A stretch of DNA of 64,000 nt from Pseudomonas viridiflava (GCF_900582195.1 NZ_UTHA01000087.1:24405-88404), one strand, 5' to 3'. Shown: positions 40,694 through 49,270, counted from the stretch's first letter. The notes: a model not told the origin generated them from the letters alone. Program-made: numbers and translations.

Positions 40694-41477
40694 AATGAAC
40701 GATCAGCAGGTTGCCGGGCTCGCTGCAGCGATCTGCGCCACCGCCGAGGCCATGGGTCAGGAAATGAACCCAGGTACTGCGGCGATTATGGCTGAGGACC
40801 TTTGCGCTTACCCGGTGCACGTCGTGAAGGCCGCGCTGAAGGCTTGCCGCTTCGAAGTGAAAGGCAAGTTGGCCATGGCTGACATCCTCCAGCGCGTTCA
40901 GGTTGCAGATGGTCGCCCGGGCAAGGACGAAGCTTGGGCAATCGCCATGACTACGAATGACGAGTTTGAAACCGTGGTGCTGACCGACGAGATTCAACTT
41001 GCGCTGGCAGCTGCGAAACCCGTGCTCGACGCTGGCGACAAGGTCGGTGCGCGCATGGCGTTCAACAGCGCTTATGAGCGTTTGGTGGGGCAGGCTCGGG
41101 AGGACAACAAAAACGTCAATTGGCACGTGTCCGTCGGATTCGACGCGAATCGCCGCACACAGGCGATCACCAAGGCGGTGCAGATGCAACGGATCCCACA
41201 TGAGCGCGGGCAGTTGTACTTGGCCGACTTGAGTGTCGCGCCGGTTACCGAAGACGGCCGGGCCGTCGTTGCGCTGCTGACCGGTGATGTAGCACGGCCT
41301 TCGCCAAAACTGCGCGAGAAGCTCGCCGCGGTGAAGGATTCGATGCTCGCCATGCGCCAAGCATCGGCAGAGGAAAAAACAGAACTGCGAATTCTGGCAG
41401 CCAATGAGCTGGCGGATCGCCGGGCGCTGCTCATTCAGCAGGCCGAACAATTGGAAGCAAGGAGCGCGGCTCAATGA
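40680..41477 (+). CDS. Putative replication accessory protein (P position)
   Basis: 265 residues. Its start overlaps the O-like gene by 14 bp. The N-terminus (MNDQQVAGLAAAICATAEAM; MAEDLCAYPVHVVKAALKAC) resembles a helical loader domain; no P-loop is seen, so it is not a DnaC-type ATPase. The C-terminus is a coiled coil (EKTELRILAANELADRRALL). Position suggests a lambda P-like helicase-loading role, which is inference. Confidence 0.55.
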   Translation: MSTFEMNDQQVAGLAAAICATAEAMGQEMNPGTAAIMAEDLCAYPVHVVKAALKACRFEVKGKLAMADILQRVQVADGRPGKDEAWAIAMTTNDEFETVVLTDEIQLALAAAKPVLDAGDKVGARMAFNSAYERLVGQAREDNKNVNWHVSVGFDANRRTQAITKAVQMQRIPHERGQLYLADLSVAPVTEDGRAVVALLTGDVARPSPKLREKLAAVKDSMLAMRQASAEEKTELRILAANELADRRALLIQQAEQLEARSAAQ

Positions 41478-41701
41478 CCATCGACAAACAAAAACTCCAG
41501 AAGCTGCTGTGGGCCGAGGCGGCGTCGTACCGTACCGATTGTGCAGACTGGAAGCGCAACACCGAGGCGCTGCAAGACTTTCTCGGGGAGAAAACAGTGG
41601 AAGAGGTGGCGCTGGAGTTGCTGGCCGAGAACGAGCGACTGACACGGCAACTCGGCGAGGTGACCAACGGATTGCCGAACAAGGTGGCCACTCATGGCTG
41701 A
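41474..41701 (+). CDS. Small phage protein
   Basis: 75 residues with a helical C-terminus (TVEEVALELLAENERLTRQL), overlapping the preceding gene by ATGA and the next by eight bases. Similar small helical proteins precede nin genes in many phages. Function unknown. Confidence 0.62.
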   Translation: MTIDKQKLQKLLWAEAASYRTDCADWKRNTEALQDFLGEKTVEEVALELLAENERLTRQLGEVTNGLPNKVATHG

Positions 41702-42164
41702 CAAAATCTCCGTGAACTGTCAGGCGAAACTCTCCGAGGCCATCACGAAGCTTAGCGCCATGTACCGCGACAAGAAGTTCGTCGTCGTATCGCTGCGCCC
41801 GGGAAAGGACCGCACGCTCGACCAAAACAGGCTGTGGTTCGCGATGTACAAGCGCATCACAGAGATGACCCAGATCGGCGACGAGGCCGACGCCCGCCGG
41901 TACTGCAAGTTGCACGTCGGCGTGCAGATCCTGCTGAACGAGGACGCCGGGTTTCAGGCTGAGTGGTATCGCGTCATGCGTCACCTCCCGTACGAGACGA
42001 AGCTGGCCATGATGGGCGGCTGCAAGCTGTTCGGCCCTGATGGGTTCCCGGTCACCAGTTTGTTCAATCGCGCCCAAGGCGTGGCCTATACCGAACGGAT
42101 CGTCGCGCGTTTCGCTCAGCAGGGCGTGTACTTCGATGATCTGCTGAGCCAGGAGGCTGCATGA
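41694..42164 (+). CDS. NinB-like recombination protein
   Basis: 156 residues. KDRTLDQNRLWFAMYKRITE matches the R-(T/S)-LDQNR-x-x-W pattern of NinB (Orf), the lambda recombination mediator; ARRYCKLHVGVQILLNEDAG and the C-terminal helix fit as well. Followed directly by ninG, the usual order of the nin region. Confidence 0.7.
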   Translation: MADKISVNCQAKLSEAITKLSAMYRDKKFVVVSLRPGKDRTLDQNRLWFAMYKRITEMTQIGDEADARRYCKLHVGVQILLNEDAGFQAEWYRVMRHLPYETKLAMMGGCKLFGPDGFPVTSLFNRAQGVAYTERIVARFAQQGVYFDDLLSQEAA

Positions 42165-42763
42165 CGATTGAGCGGAAGCAGCCCAAACCGAAGAAATGCC
42201 GCGTTGCTACTTGCATGGCCTCATTCGTTCCATCGCGGATGGGGCAGGCGGTTTGCAGTCCAGTTTGTGCGGCAATTGATGCCCCGCGTCATCAAGAGAA
42301 AGCTCGCAAGGCAATCGACCAGTGCGAGCGCCGCGATATCAAAGTCCGTAAGGAGAAGCTGAAGAGCAGGGCGGATCACTTGCGCGAAGCCCAGGCGGCG
42401 GTCAACGAGTTCGTCCGCCTGCGTGACGCGCACCTGCCGTGCATCAGCTGCGACTCGATGCCGAACGACAACGACCTGATGACGGGCAGCCGCTGGGATG
42501 CTGGGCATTACCGATCCGTCGGCGCCTGTCCGGAGCTGCGTTTCGAGCCACTGAACATTCATCGCCAGTGCGTGAAGTGCAACCGCAACCTGTCCGGCAA
42601 CGCGGTTGAGTACCGCATCCGGTTGGTGCTGCGCATCGGCGCCGAAACCGTGACATGGCTTGAAGGGCCTCATGAGCCCCGCAAGTACACCATCGACGAA
42701 ATCAAAACCATCAAGGCCGAATACCGAGCCAAGACCCGCGAACTTAAGAGGGCCGCAGCATGA
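42161..42763 (+). CDS. ninG: NinG/Rap recombination nuclease
   Basis: 200 residues. An N-terminal Cys cluster (CRVATCMASF, CSPVCAA), the long basic helix (RKEKLKSRADHLREAQAAVN), and the HNH-like core CISCDS...WDAGHYRSVGACPELRFEPL...HRQCVKCNRNLSG identify NinG. Lambda Rap is a Holliday-junction endonuclease. Start and stop overlap both neighbours by four bases. Confidence 0.85.
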   Translation: MTIERKQPKPKKCRVATCMASFVPSRMGQAVCSPVCAAIDAPRHQEKARKAIDQCERRDIKVRKEKLKSRADHLREAQAAVNEFVRLRDAHLPCISCDSMPNDNDLMTGSRWDAGHYRSVGACPELRFEPLNIHRQCVKCNRNLSGNAVEYRIRLVLRIGAETVTWLEGPHEPRKYTIDEIKTIKAEYRAKTRELKRAAA

Positions 42764-43305
42764 CTTATCGCAATGTGATTTCCGCCGTAGTCCGAGCCTT
42801 GGCCGCCGAGACAATCAGTTCGGCAGGGGGCTGCGACTTTGAGCCCAAGGTGCAGTGCGCCAAGCAGAAGGGGGAGATCGTAGGCAAGGAGGCGGCCCTG
42901 CTCCAAGATTGCTGGGTGTTCGGACGCCTGCACAAAGCGCTTACTCCGGCGCATTGGCGCGCACTGGTAGCGAAGTATTCAACGCACGAAGAGCGCAAGC
43001 ACGGCGCCATTCTGGAGCTGCTCAATTCGGTGAAGACGCCAGCGCCGAAGCGGTTCCGGGAATGTGCAGTTTTGACTTGGGCAATTCCTCAAGTTGCCGG
43101 CGCTGATGGGAAGCGCTCCGCCTCTGTACTGCCGGCCGCCTGGTATGACATCACCAACTGGGGTAATGACGGCAAACCGGAATCGACCCGGTATCGGTGG
43201 CGCTCGTCGATCCGCAAGGCTCTGGACGATCAGGTAAACGAGGCGCTCACCGCCGCTCAGGAGCTATTAGACGAAGAGGGTTTAATCGAAAGTTGCGCGG
43301 CGTAG
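42760..43305 (+). CDS. Hypothetical protein in the Q antiterminator position
   Basis: 181 residues. It includes LTPAHWRALVAKYSTHEERK, a helical stretch, and AAWYDITNWGNDGKPESTRY. It is the last gene of the rightward early operon, before a terminator and the late region, which is where lambda Q lies. I do not recognise a Q family motif, so an antiterminator role is positional inference. Confidence 0.5.
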   Translation: MTYRNVISAVVRALAAETISSAGGCDFEPKVQCAKQKGEIVGKEAALLQDCWVFGRLHKALTPAHWRALVAKYSTHEERKHGAILELLNSVKTPAPKRFRECAVLTWAIPQVAGADGKRSASVLPAAWYDITNWGNDGKPESTRYRWRSSIRKALDDQVNEALTAAQELLDEEGLIESCAA

Positions 43306-43387
43306 CAAAAAGCCATTGCAATGAGTGAGAAAGTGAGAGAGTATTTGCCCATCCTGTCGATCTTGCGCATTATGGATTGACAATAAA

Positions 43388-43414
43388 GAGCCTCGCCATC
43401 TGCGGGGCTTTTTG
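43388..43414 (+). terminator. Intrinsic terminator
   Basis: AGCCTCGCC / GCGGGGCT stem followed by TTTTTG, about 85 bases after the Q-position gene and before the first late-region moron. Confidence 0.75.
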
Positions 43415-43472
43415 TTTTCTTGCTGTCGGTGTATAGATTGATTTCTATTATTCGAATGGCAAGGAGCTATCA

Positions 43473-43940
43473 GTGACAGACGAAAATGTACAAAGCCAGA
43501 TTGAAGCCTATCGAGAGCTATTTGGTGATGATCTTTACACCAAAACGAAGTGGGAAGGGCGCCAATCAGACTGGTTGATTCAGTGGTTTGCACGGTTCGT
43601 CAGCGATACCACCGGAAGCGTCCCCTTGACGTTTACTGTCGGTGGCAATTTGATTTCCGGAGACCTGATTTCCGAAGACGCGTATTTCGAGCAGCTCGCT
43701 AGTGACTTCTCAGGGGCTATCCCTGAAGGCGCCAGGGAGGCGGCGAAACAACTGATTTTGACCCTGAAACCTCCGCTTCATACTGACGAAGACCAAGGAA
43801 TCGCATGTCAGTTTGTGCATCTCAGAAATGCTCAGGTATTTACGGATGCCAACAAGCCTATCGTTTCAGGCGGAACACTTTGGAGGGGCAAGATCTCAAG
43901 CGTTGAGGGGTTTCATCTAGGCTCCCTGAAGGTCGGCTAA
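43473..43940 (+). CDS. Moron protein, GvpU-like
   Basis: 155 residues from GTG 43473; AAGGAG lies 7 bases upstream. The segment GSVPLTFTVGGNLISGDLIS plus EQLASDFSGAIPEGAREAAK resembles proteins annotated as GvpU; no gas-vesicle genes are nearby, so the name carries no function. The gene is flanked by terminators at 43388-43414 and 44013-44038, the classical moron layout. Soluble. Confidence 0.6.
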   Translation: MTDENVQSQIEAYRELFGDDLYTKTKWEGRQSDWLIQWFARFVSDTTGSVPLTFTVGGNLISGDLISEDAYFEQLASDFSGAIPEGAREAAKQLILTLKPPLHTDEDQGIACQFVHLRNAQVFTDANKPIVSGGTLWRGKISSVEGFHLGSLKVG

Positions 43941-44012
43941 TTAAAATCAGTAAGAACTCCCTTTCTGCCTGCGGATTTTCTTACTGATGATTCACATCGT
44001 ATTTTCATTCAA

Positions 44013-44038
44013 AGCCTCGGCACTCGCCGGGGCTTTTT
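44013..44038 (+). terminator. Intrinsic terminator
   Basis: AGCCTCGGC-ACTC-GCCGGGGCT followed by TTTTTCG, after the moron at 43473-43940. Confidence 0.8.
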
Positions 44039-44144
44039 CGTTTTCGGGAAATGAGTTAGCGCGTCGATATGTTGTCGCCAGTATCTTGACATCATCGAAA
44101 ATCTTAGGCAAAAGTGGGATCCAATTCACAAATGAGCCTGACCA

Positions 44145-44462
44145 ATGCGCAAGATTTTTGCTGCCGCTGCAATTCTTTTTTCCGCTTTCGCAGTAGCCGA
44201 GGATCGGGTTTCCGTTTCCGGCCTGCATGTTTCTCAAGCTAGCGCGGGCTATTCTGTAGTAGAAGGGATCGCCCACAACAACACTAACGCGACGCTGGCG
44301 AATGTCTTCGTGAAATTTAAGCTTTATGACGAAGGTGGAACTGTAGTAGGGAACACCATTGCCCACGGGGCAGATATCGGTCCAGGTGAGAACTGGAAGT
44401 TTTCGGCGCCAGCTACGGTGCCTTTTGCTAACGCGAAGTTGAGCAGCATTCAGGCTCAGTAA
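44145..44462 (+). CDS. Secreted FxLYD domain protein, moron
   Basis: 105 residues. A signal peptide (MRKIFAAAAILFSAFAVA) precedes a small immunoglobulin-like domain with VEGIAHNNTNATLANVFVKF and KLYDEGGTVVGNTIAHGADI, the FxLYD pattern. It is exported to the periplasm. Flanked by terminators on both sides, so it is a separate transcription unit. Such periplasmic morons can alter the lysogen surface; its exact role is unknown. Confidence 0.72.
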   Translation: MRKIFAAAAILFSAFAVAEDRVSVSGLHVSQASAGYSVVEGIAHNNTNATLANVFVKFKLYDEGGTVVGNTIAHGADIGPGENWKFSAPATVPFANAKLSSIQAQ

Positions 44463-44476
44463 TTTGTTATCGCAGA

Positions 44477-44504
44477 AGCCCCGTCTATGAACGGGGCTTT
44501 TTTA
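44477..44504 (+). terminator. Intrinsic terminator
   Basis: AGCCCCGT-CTATGA-ACGGGGCT followed by TTTTTTA, directly after the FxLYD gene. Confidence 0.88.
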
Positions 44505-44728
44505 TACCTCGAATTTAGCTGTAGCCAGGACGGCCTTCGGGAAGGCCTGGACGTCGATAGCCGGATAGTGCGACGTACGGAATCAACGCCGGCAGCCCAC
44601 GCACTCTGACCTCACGTGCTTGTGGAGTGGCGCGAGACTGGATCAGCGAGATCGATGCAAAAAGGGCGTCGACGCTGGGATGGTCTTTGGCCGACAGCTC
44701 GGAAAGACGAGCGCACCTATTCAGGGCC

Positions 44729-45118
44729 TCAAAAATCTTTCTTTTTGAAAGTCTGGTCGCCAGACTGATCGTTATTGATTGTGAGCACGCCACTCTCGAT
44801 GGAGTACGTGGTGGAGGCATCGCCCTCCGAATATCGATTTCTCCATCGGCCCCACTCCCCAGTGTCGTCCATGAACGCTGACCAGATAACCCTGTCATCG
44901 GACACTTGGCAGCGGTATCTGAAGGCGTCGCCATCCGGGCGACGGTAGGAGATTTCCGGTTCTGAGCCGGCACTTTTAGTTTTCATCGTTTTCGTTGGTC
45001 GGCCCATTTCCACGGAGATTGCGGCCTTGCAGATGTCGGCGCTTGAAAAGTCAGCGGCCTGTGCTGCGGCTGAAAGCCCGAGTGATGCAAGCAGTGCCAG
45101 CGATATTGTTGTTTTCAT
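44729..45118 (-). CDS. Secreted hypothetical protein, reverse-oriented moron
   Basis: 129 residues from ATG 45118 (signal peptide MKTTISLALLASLGLSAAAQA). The mature part contains ADICKAAISVEMGRPTKTMK, RYRCQVSDDRVIWSAFMDDT and STTYSIESGVLTINNDQSGD, with two Cys that may form a disulfide. It is transcribed against the late genes, next to the holins. Function unknown. Confidence 0.68.
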   Translation of the reverse strand: MKTTISLALLASLGLSAAAQAADFSSADICKAAISVEMGRPTKTMKTKSAGSEPEISYRRPDGDAFRYRCQVSDDRVIWSAFMDDTGEWGRWRNRYSEGDASTTYSIESGVLTINNDQSGDQTFKKKDF

Positions 45119-45196
45119 ACCCTTGTCCTTGGATTGATGACGAGGGAATTCTACATGGCCTATGGCCAAGTTCTCATGCCCAACGGAGTCGAGCGC

Positions 45197-45535
45197 ATGG
45201 AGTTATTGCAGCGCCTGCTCGACAAGATCGACAGGTTTGAATTGCTGATCGCAGGACTGGTCGGCGCTGTCGTCGCAAGCTGGTGGCACAAAGACGATCT
45301 GGCCGACTGGCGTGCTTGGATGATCTTCCTGATCACCGGCATCGCCTGCTCGCTTTACCTGACGAGCATGGTCAGTACTTATTTGGGTGTGACCGAGCCG
45401 AAGATCGTCGCAGGTATTGGCTTCCTGCTCGGCACCTTCGGCGGATCGCTGCTCGCGGCCATCAATCGAGCCATCAAAGCCGCTGACCTCTGGGCGCTCA
45501 TTCGCCAGCGGTTCGGGGGAGGCAATCCACCATGA
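45197..45535 (+). CDS. Putative holin, three transmembrane helices
   Basis: 112 residues from ATG 45197 (GGAG 8 bases upstream); in-frame ATGs at 45155 and 45134 are possible. Helices are LLIAGLVGAVVASWW, WMIFLITGIACSLYLTSMV and IVAGIGFLLGTFGGSLLAA, then a charged tail, the class I holin pattern. It overlaps the next membrane gene by four bases, so the pair may be holin and antiholin. Confidence 0.72.
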   Translation: MELLQRLLDKIDRFELLIAGLVGAVVASWWHKDDLADWRAWMIFLITGIACSLYLTSMVSTYLGVTEPKIVAGIGFLLGTFGGSLLAAINRAIKAADLWALIRQRFGGGNPP

Positions 45536-45879
45536 ATCTTGAACTGATCAACTCCATCGCCTGCGGCTTGATTGCCTTGTGGGCGACCTGGTGTGTTCTG
45601 AGCGGTCGGGTGCGTGACGGTGTTATCGGCAAGCTGATCTATTCGGCGATCGCCATCAGCGGTTTCGTTGTGATGAGCCGGGAGCAGAACATCTTCATGA
45701 TGGGTCCGACCACTGCCGGGATTACGCTTCACGTCTCCCTGGCCCTCGCCGGTATGCGTCACATCTTCATGGTCATCTGGTGGCAGCGGGTGAAAGCCTG
45801 GCTCTGTCGGACGCTGAACTGCGAGCATTGCATGGGGTGTGACAAGGCGCCGGGCGGTATCGAGCGTCGATCCAAGTAA
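45532..45879 (+). CDS. Phage membrane protein, second holin-type gene
   Basis: 115 residues, three hydrophobic segments (LINSIACGLIALWATWCVL; LIYSAIAISGFVVM; GITLHVSLALAGMRHIFMVI) and a Cys-rich cytosolic tail (CRTLNCEHCMGCDKAPGG). Coupled to the preceding holin by ATGA. It is probably part of the lysis cassette, as antiholin or accessory holin. Confidence 0.65.
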   Translation: MNLELINSIACGLIALWATWCVLSGRVRDGVIGKLIYSAIAISGFVVMSREQNIFMMGPTTAGITLHVSLALAGMRHIFMVIWWQRVKAWLCRTLNCEHCMGCDKAPGGIERRSK

Positions 45880-45971
45880 GTCGCGACACGTTTCGAGAAT
45901 CAGCAAACTATGTCTCGACACACCCGCGGCAAAGTTCACTTGTTTAGGCTGTCCGTCGGCGTATAGCTATG

Positions 45972-45999
45972 CGCTCACCCGGTTAGGGTTGGGTGAGCG
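45972..45999. terminator. Perfect 9-bp hairpin
   Basis: CGCTCACCC / GGGTGAGCG with a 10-base loop, between the holin pair and the convergent gene ending at 46053. There is no T-run, so a terminator role is uncertain. Confidence 0.4.
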
Positions 46000-46052
46000 G
46001 ATGCTGGGGGTATGCTGATTTGTGCAGCGAGGAGAGGTGGGTGGCTGACACC

Positions 46053-46508
46053 TCAATAGCCAGAGAAAAGATTCCGCGATTGATAAATGAAATTCTTGAG
46101 TTGTGCCTTCGCGACTGAGAATTTATCGGCCTGAACCCCTTCGGCCCGATTGTGTGAAAAAGCTGCGTTCGCCCCATAGAAGAAGATCGAGAAAGCAGTA
46201 CCTACTAGCGCTCGCCAGCCGTTCAAGCTGTGATCGCTCCATATGGATGGGTTCCCATTGTCCTCGACAACCTCTTGGAAAATGAGTGCCAAAAGATCTG
46301 CAGGGTTTTCGAGAGTGAATAGATCATTCCCGGTCACCTCAAGATCTTCAATGGCGGCAATGGATGTGGGCCCCTTCATCCCGCTCATCAGCTGTTGACG
46401 AATATTGTCCAGCATTCTTCTGACGTTTTCTTCAGTGCACGGCACGCCGTTTGGTAGGGCGTAGTTACCTGACTTGTAGAACTGATAGGAAAACTCGAGC
46501 AGGCGCAT
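46053..46508 (-). CDS. Hypothetical protein, reverse-oriented
   Basis: 151 residues from ATG 46508 (MRLLEFSYQFYKSGNYALPN), preceded by GGGAGAAAGAC. It includes NVRRMLDNIRQQLMSGMKGP, SLNGWRALVGTAFSIFFYGA and a helical C-terminus. There is no clear membrane span, although SIFFYGANAAF is hydrophobic. It faces the late genes and is probably a moron. No family recognised. Confidence 0.58.
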   Translation of the reverse strand: MRLLEFSYQFYKSGNYALPNGVPCTEENVRRMLDNIRQQLMSGMKGPTSIAAIEDLEVTGNDLFTLENPADLLALIFQEVVEDNGNPSIWSDHSLNGWRALVGTAFSIFFYGANAAFSHNRAEGVQADKFSVAKAQLKNFIYQSRNLFSGY

Positions 46509-46655
46509 GTCTTTCTCCCTGTTTCTTCTCTCCAAGCATCCAGGCTGGCGCTTGATCAAGTCAAATCTTAACAGTCTGAGAGAAGCAGTAAATGACAACC
46601 AAACAACCCGACTGGAAGGTGATCGAGTGTGCCTACCCAGCCGAGTTTGCAAGCA

Positions 46656-46763
46656 TCAGGGTTTACTGAGTAGGCAAGCAACAATCCCGGGCTCTACGCA
46701 TTCCGGAGCGATCATGAAAATGATGACCGCTACTGCAAGCATTAAGTAAATCGTGTTTTTCAT
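46656..46763 (-). CDS. Small membrane peptide, 35 residues
   Basis: MKNTIYLMLAVAVIIFMIAP then ECVEPGIVACLLSKP: one transmembrane helix and a short Cys-containing tail. GAGG lies 8 bases upstream of ATG 46763. Possibly cotranscribed with the reverse gene at 46053-46508. Function unknown; small single-span peptides are common phage effectors. Confidence 0.5.
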   Translation of the reverse strand: MKNTIYLMLAVAVIIFMIAPECVEPGIVACLLSKP

Positions 46764-46876
46764 CCTTCGAGCCTCGTTGGTTAATGAGCGCTCATTAGGC
46801 CCGGCTGGCTCGCACATTGGCGGGCAATCTGCCCCTTTTTTGGGGGCGACCTCTGATTTGAAAAGGTTCTTCTGGT

Positions 46877-47488
46877 ATGAATCGGCCACGTCCTCCCGCT
46901 TCACTGGCCGAGCTGTCAGAGTTGCTCCGACTTACCCCGGCGCCCGAGGTCTGGAAATGGCTCCAAACCGAAATCCTCGCTGACACCGGAAGCATCCACA
47001 ACCCAGACCACACCCATCTGATCGATGCGGATGTGCGAGTCATGTGGGCGTCTGCTGCCTTCACGAAGAAGGGCCGCACTGTGGTAGGCCAAGCCGAACA
47101 GGTAGCTTTCCGTGCAGGTGGTTGGCAGAAGGCGAGGATGGAACAGCAGATGCTTGATTGGTTCGGCGACGTGCCGGCCTACATCATCACCCTAGCTGCC
47201 GACTACTGCGCTCAGTGCAGCGATGCTGACTTCTGCGCACTGGTCGAACATGAGCTGTACCACATCGCTCAGGCGACCGATCAGTACGGCGCACCCAAGT
47301 TCACCCAGGAAGGACTGCCCAAGCTTGAAATGCGCGGACACGACGTTGAAGAGTTCGTCGGTGTGGTGCGTCGGTATGGGGCAAGCCCGGCGGTTCAAGA
47401 GCTGGTGAATGCTGCAAACAATCCTGCTGAGGTAGGGAAAATGAACATATCGAGGGCCTGCGGAACCTGTCTGCTCAAGTCGGCCTGA
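46877..47488 (+). CDS. Putative phage metallopeptidase
   Basis: 203 residues. HELYH at 125-129 is the HExxH zinc motif, and GHDVEEFVGVVRRYG near the C-terminus supplies a possible third ligand. The family (PhageMetallopep) is usual just before the terminase genes in Pseudomonas siphophages. Its substrate is unknown; head maturation or lysis are possibilities. Confidence 0.75.
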   Translation: MNRPRPPASLAELSELLRLTPAPEVWKWLQTEILADTGSIHNPDHTHLIDADVRVMWASAAFTKKGRTVVGQAEQVAFRAGGWQKARMEQQMLDWFGDVPAYIITLAADYCAQCSDADFCALVEHELYHIAQATDQYGAPKFTQEGLPKLEMRGHDVEEFVGVVRRYGASPAVQELVNAANNPAEVGKMNISRACGTCLLKSA

Positions 47489-47520
47489 TCCTTGACAGGA
47501 CCTTGACGGAATAAACCCAT

Positions 47521-47982
47521 ATGGCAGCCCTGAAAGATGAGGTGAAGCGCTTCATTGTGCAGGCGTTGGCCTGCTTTGATACGCCGACTCAGGTAGTGCA
47601 GGCGGTCAAGGAAACATTCGGCGTCGAGGTGTCTCGCCAGCAGTGCGAGCAGTACGACCCAACGAAGCATGCCGGCCGTGACCTTGGCGTGAAGTGGAAA
47701 GCGGTGTTTGAAGATACCCGCAAGCGCTTCCGCGAGGAGACAGCCGAAATCCCGATCGCGAACCGAGCGTTCCGCCTTCGTGCGATGAACCGGTTTGTGG
47801 AGAAGGCCGAAACGATGAAGAACATCGGCCTGGCCATGCAGATCCTCGAGCAGGCCGCCAAGGAAGTCGGCGACGTCTACGTCAATCGCAACCGGAAGGA
47901 CGAGCCAGACGATGAGCCGGCAATCCCGACGCGCATTCAGGTCGACGTAGTGGACGCGAGGAGGCCGAATGCCGAGCCTTAA
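47521..47982 (+). CDS. Terminase small subunit, DUF2280 type
   Basis: 153 residues. The HTH-like N-terminus (VKRFIVQALACFDTPTQVVQ; VKETFGVEVSRQQCEQYDPT) and the helical middle (RAFRLRAMNRFVEKAETMKN) match DUF2280 small terminases, which bind phage pac or cos DNA. It overlaps the large subunit by 14 bp. Confidence 0.8.
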   Translation: MAALKDEVKRFIVQALACFDTPTQVVQAVKETFGVEVSRQQCEQYDPTKHAGRDLGVKWKAVFEDTRKRFREETAEIPIANRAFRLRAMNRFVEKAETMKNIGLAMQILEQAAKEVGDVYVNRNRKDEPDDEPAIPTRIQVDVVDARRPNAEP

Positions 47983-49270
47983 CGTTCCGCAGTCGCAGTT
48001 CCTCTTGTTGCCCCACAAGTTTCGCGCCTTCGTTGCTGGATTCGGCTCCGGAAAGACCTGGGTCGGATGCTCGGCGCTCAGCAAGCACTTCATGGAGTGG
48101 CCGGGCGTCAACGCTGGTTACTTCGCACCAACTTACCCGCAGATCCGCGACATCTTCTATCCCACGATGGAGGAGGTGGCTTACGACTGGGGGCTGAAGA
48201 CCAAGATCAATCAGGCGAACCATGAGGTTCACATTTACAGCGGTCGGCAGTATCGCGGTACTGTGATTTGCCGGTCGATGGAGAAGCCGCAAACAATCGT
48301 CGGCTTCAAGATCGGTCACGCCCTGGTCGATGAACTGGACGTGCTGACGTCGATCAAGGCTCAGCAAGCCTGGCGCAAGATCATTGCTCGGATGCGTTAC
48401 AACCTGCCCGGGCTGAAAAACGGCGTGGACGTAACCACGACGCCGGAGGGCTTCAAGTTCGTCTTTCTCCAGTTCGTGAAGCAGTTGCGCGACAAGCCAG
48501 CGCTCAAGGAGATGTACGGCCTGATCCAGGCCAGCACCTTCGACAACGAGCTGAACCTGCCTGACGACTACATCGCCTCGCTGATGGAGTCGTACCCCGA
48601 GCAACTGATCCGCGCGTACCTGAATGGCCAGTTCGTCAACCTGACGTCCGGATCGATCTACCACGCCTACGACCGCAAGTTGAACCAGTGCTTCGATACT
48701 GTGCAGCCTGGTGAGCCGCTGTTTATCGGCATGGACTTCAACGTCGGCAAGATGGCGGCAATCACTCACGTTAAACGTGATCAGGGCCTGCCGCGCGCCG
48801 TTGACGAGTTGATGGATGGCTACGACACGCCGGACATGATTCGTCGCATCAAGGAGCGGTACTGGGAACACACCGGCAACGACTACAAGAAGACCTGCGA
48901 GATCCGGATCTACCCAGACGCCTCCGGTGATTCGCGTAAGTCGGTCAATGCGAGCCTCACCGATATCGCCATGCTCAAGCAGGCAGGCTTCACGGTTATC
49001 GCACCGGCGGCTAACCCACCCGTAAAGGATCGGATCAACGCCATGAACGCCATGTTCTGCAATGCGCAGGGCGAGCGGCGTTACCTGGTTAACCCGTTTA
49101 CATGCCCAACCTACGCCGATGGCCTGGAACAGCAAATCTGGGCACCCAACGGCGAGCCGGACAAGAGCCAAGGCAACGACCACGCCAACGATGGCGGCGG
49201 TTACTTCATTCACCGCGAGTACCCGATCATCAAACCGGTCACCGCTATCATAATGGGATACGCCCGATGA
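47969..49270 (+). CDS. Terminase large subunit
   Basis: 433 residues. Walker A is GFGSGKT (24-30), Walker B ALVDELD with D121/E122, followed by a coupling motif (VDVTTTPEG). The C-terminal nuclease domain begins at FIGMDFNVGK and includes IYPDASGDSR and a final HANDGGGY with an acidic residue. It packages DNA into proheads using ATP. Confidence 0.92.
   Translation: MPSLNVPQSQFLLLPHKFRAFVAGFGSGKTWVGCSALSKHFMEWPGVNAGYFAPTYPQIRDIFYPTMEEVAYDWGLKTKINQANHEVHIYSGRQYRGTVICRSMEKPQTIVGFKIGHALVDELDVLTSIKAQQAWRKIIARMRYNLPGLKNGVDVTTTPEGFKFVFLQFVKQLRDKPALKEMYGLIQASTFDNELNLPDDYIASLMESYPEQLIRAYLNGQFVNLTSGSIYHAYDRKLNQCFDTVQPGEPLFIGMDFNVGKMAAITHVKRDQGLPRAVDELMDGYDTPDMIRRIKERYWEHTGNDYKKTCEIRIYPDASGDSRKSVNASLTDIAMLKQAGFTVIAPAANPPVKDRINAMNAMFCNAQGERRYLVNPFTCPTYADGLEQQIWAPNGEPDKSQGNDHANDGGGYFIHREYPIIKPVTAIIMGYAR

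Noticed and set aside
43473..43940. Reading the GvpU-like gene as evidence for gas vesicles
   Set aside because: No gvpA or other gas-vesicle gene is present, and terminators on both sides show a stand-alone moron.
44515..44728. Protein-like minus-strand frame after the secreted moron
   Set aside because: It has no start codon of its own and overlaps the secreted protein in another frame; evidence was too weak to list.
47882..49213. A 443-residue minus-strand frame across the terminase gene
   Set aside because: It is a shadow of the terminase large subunit; the plus strand has Walker and nuclease motifs.
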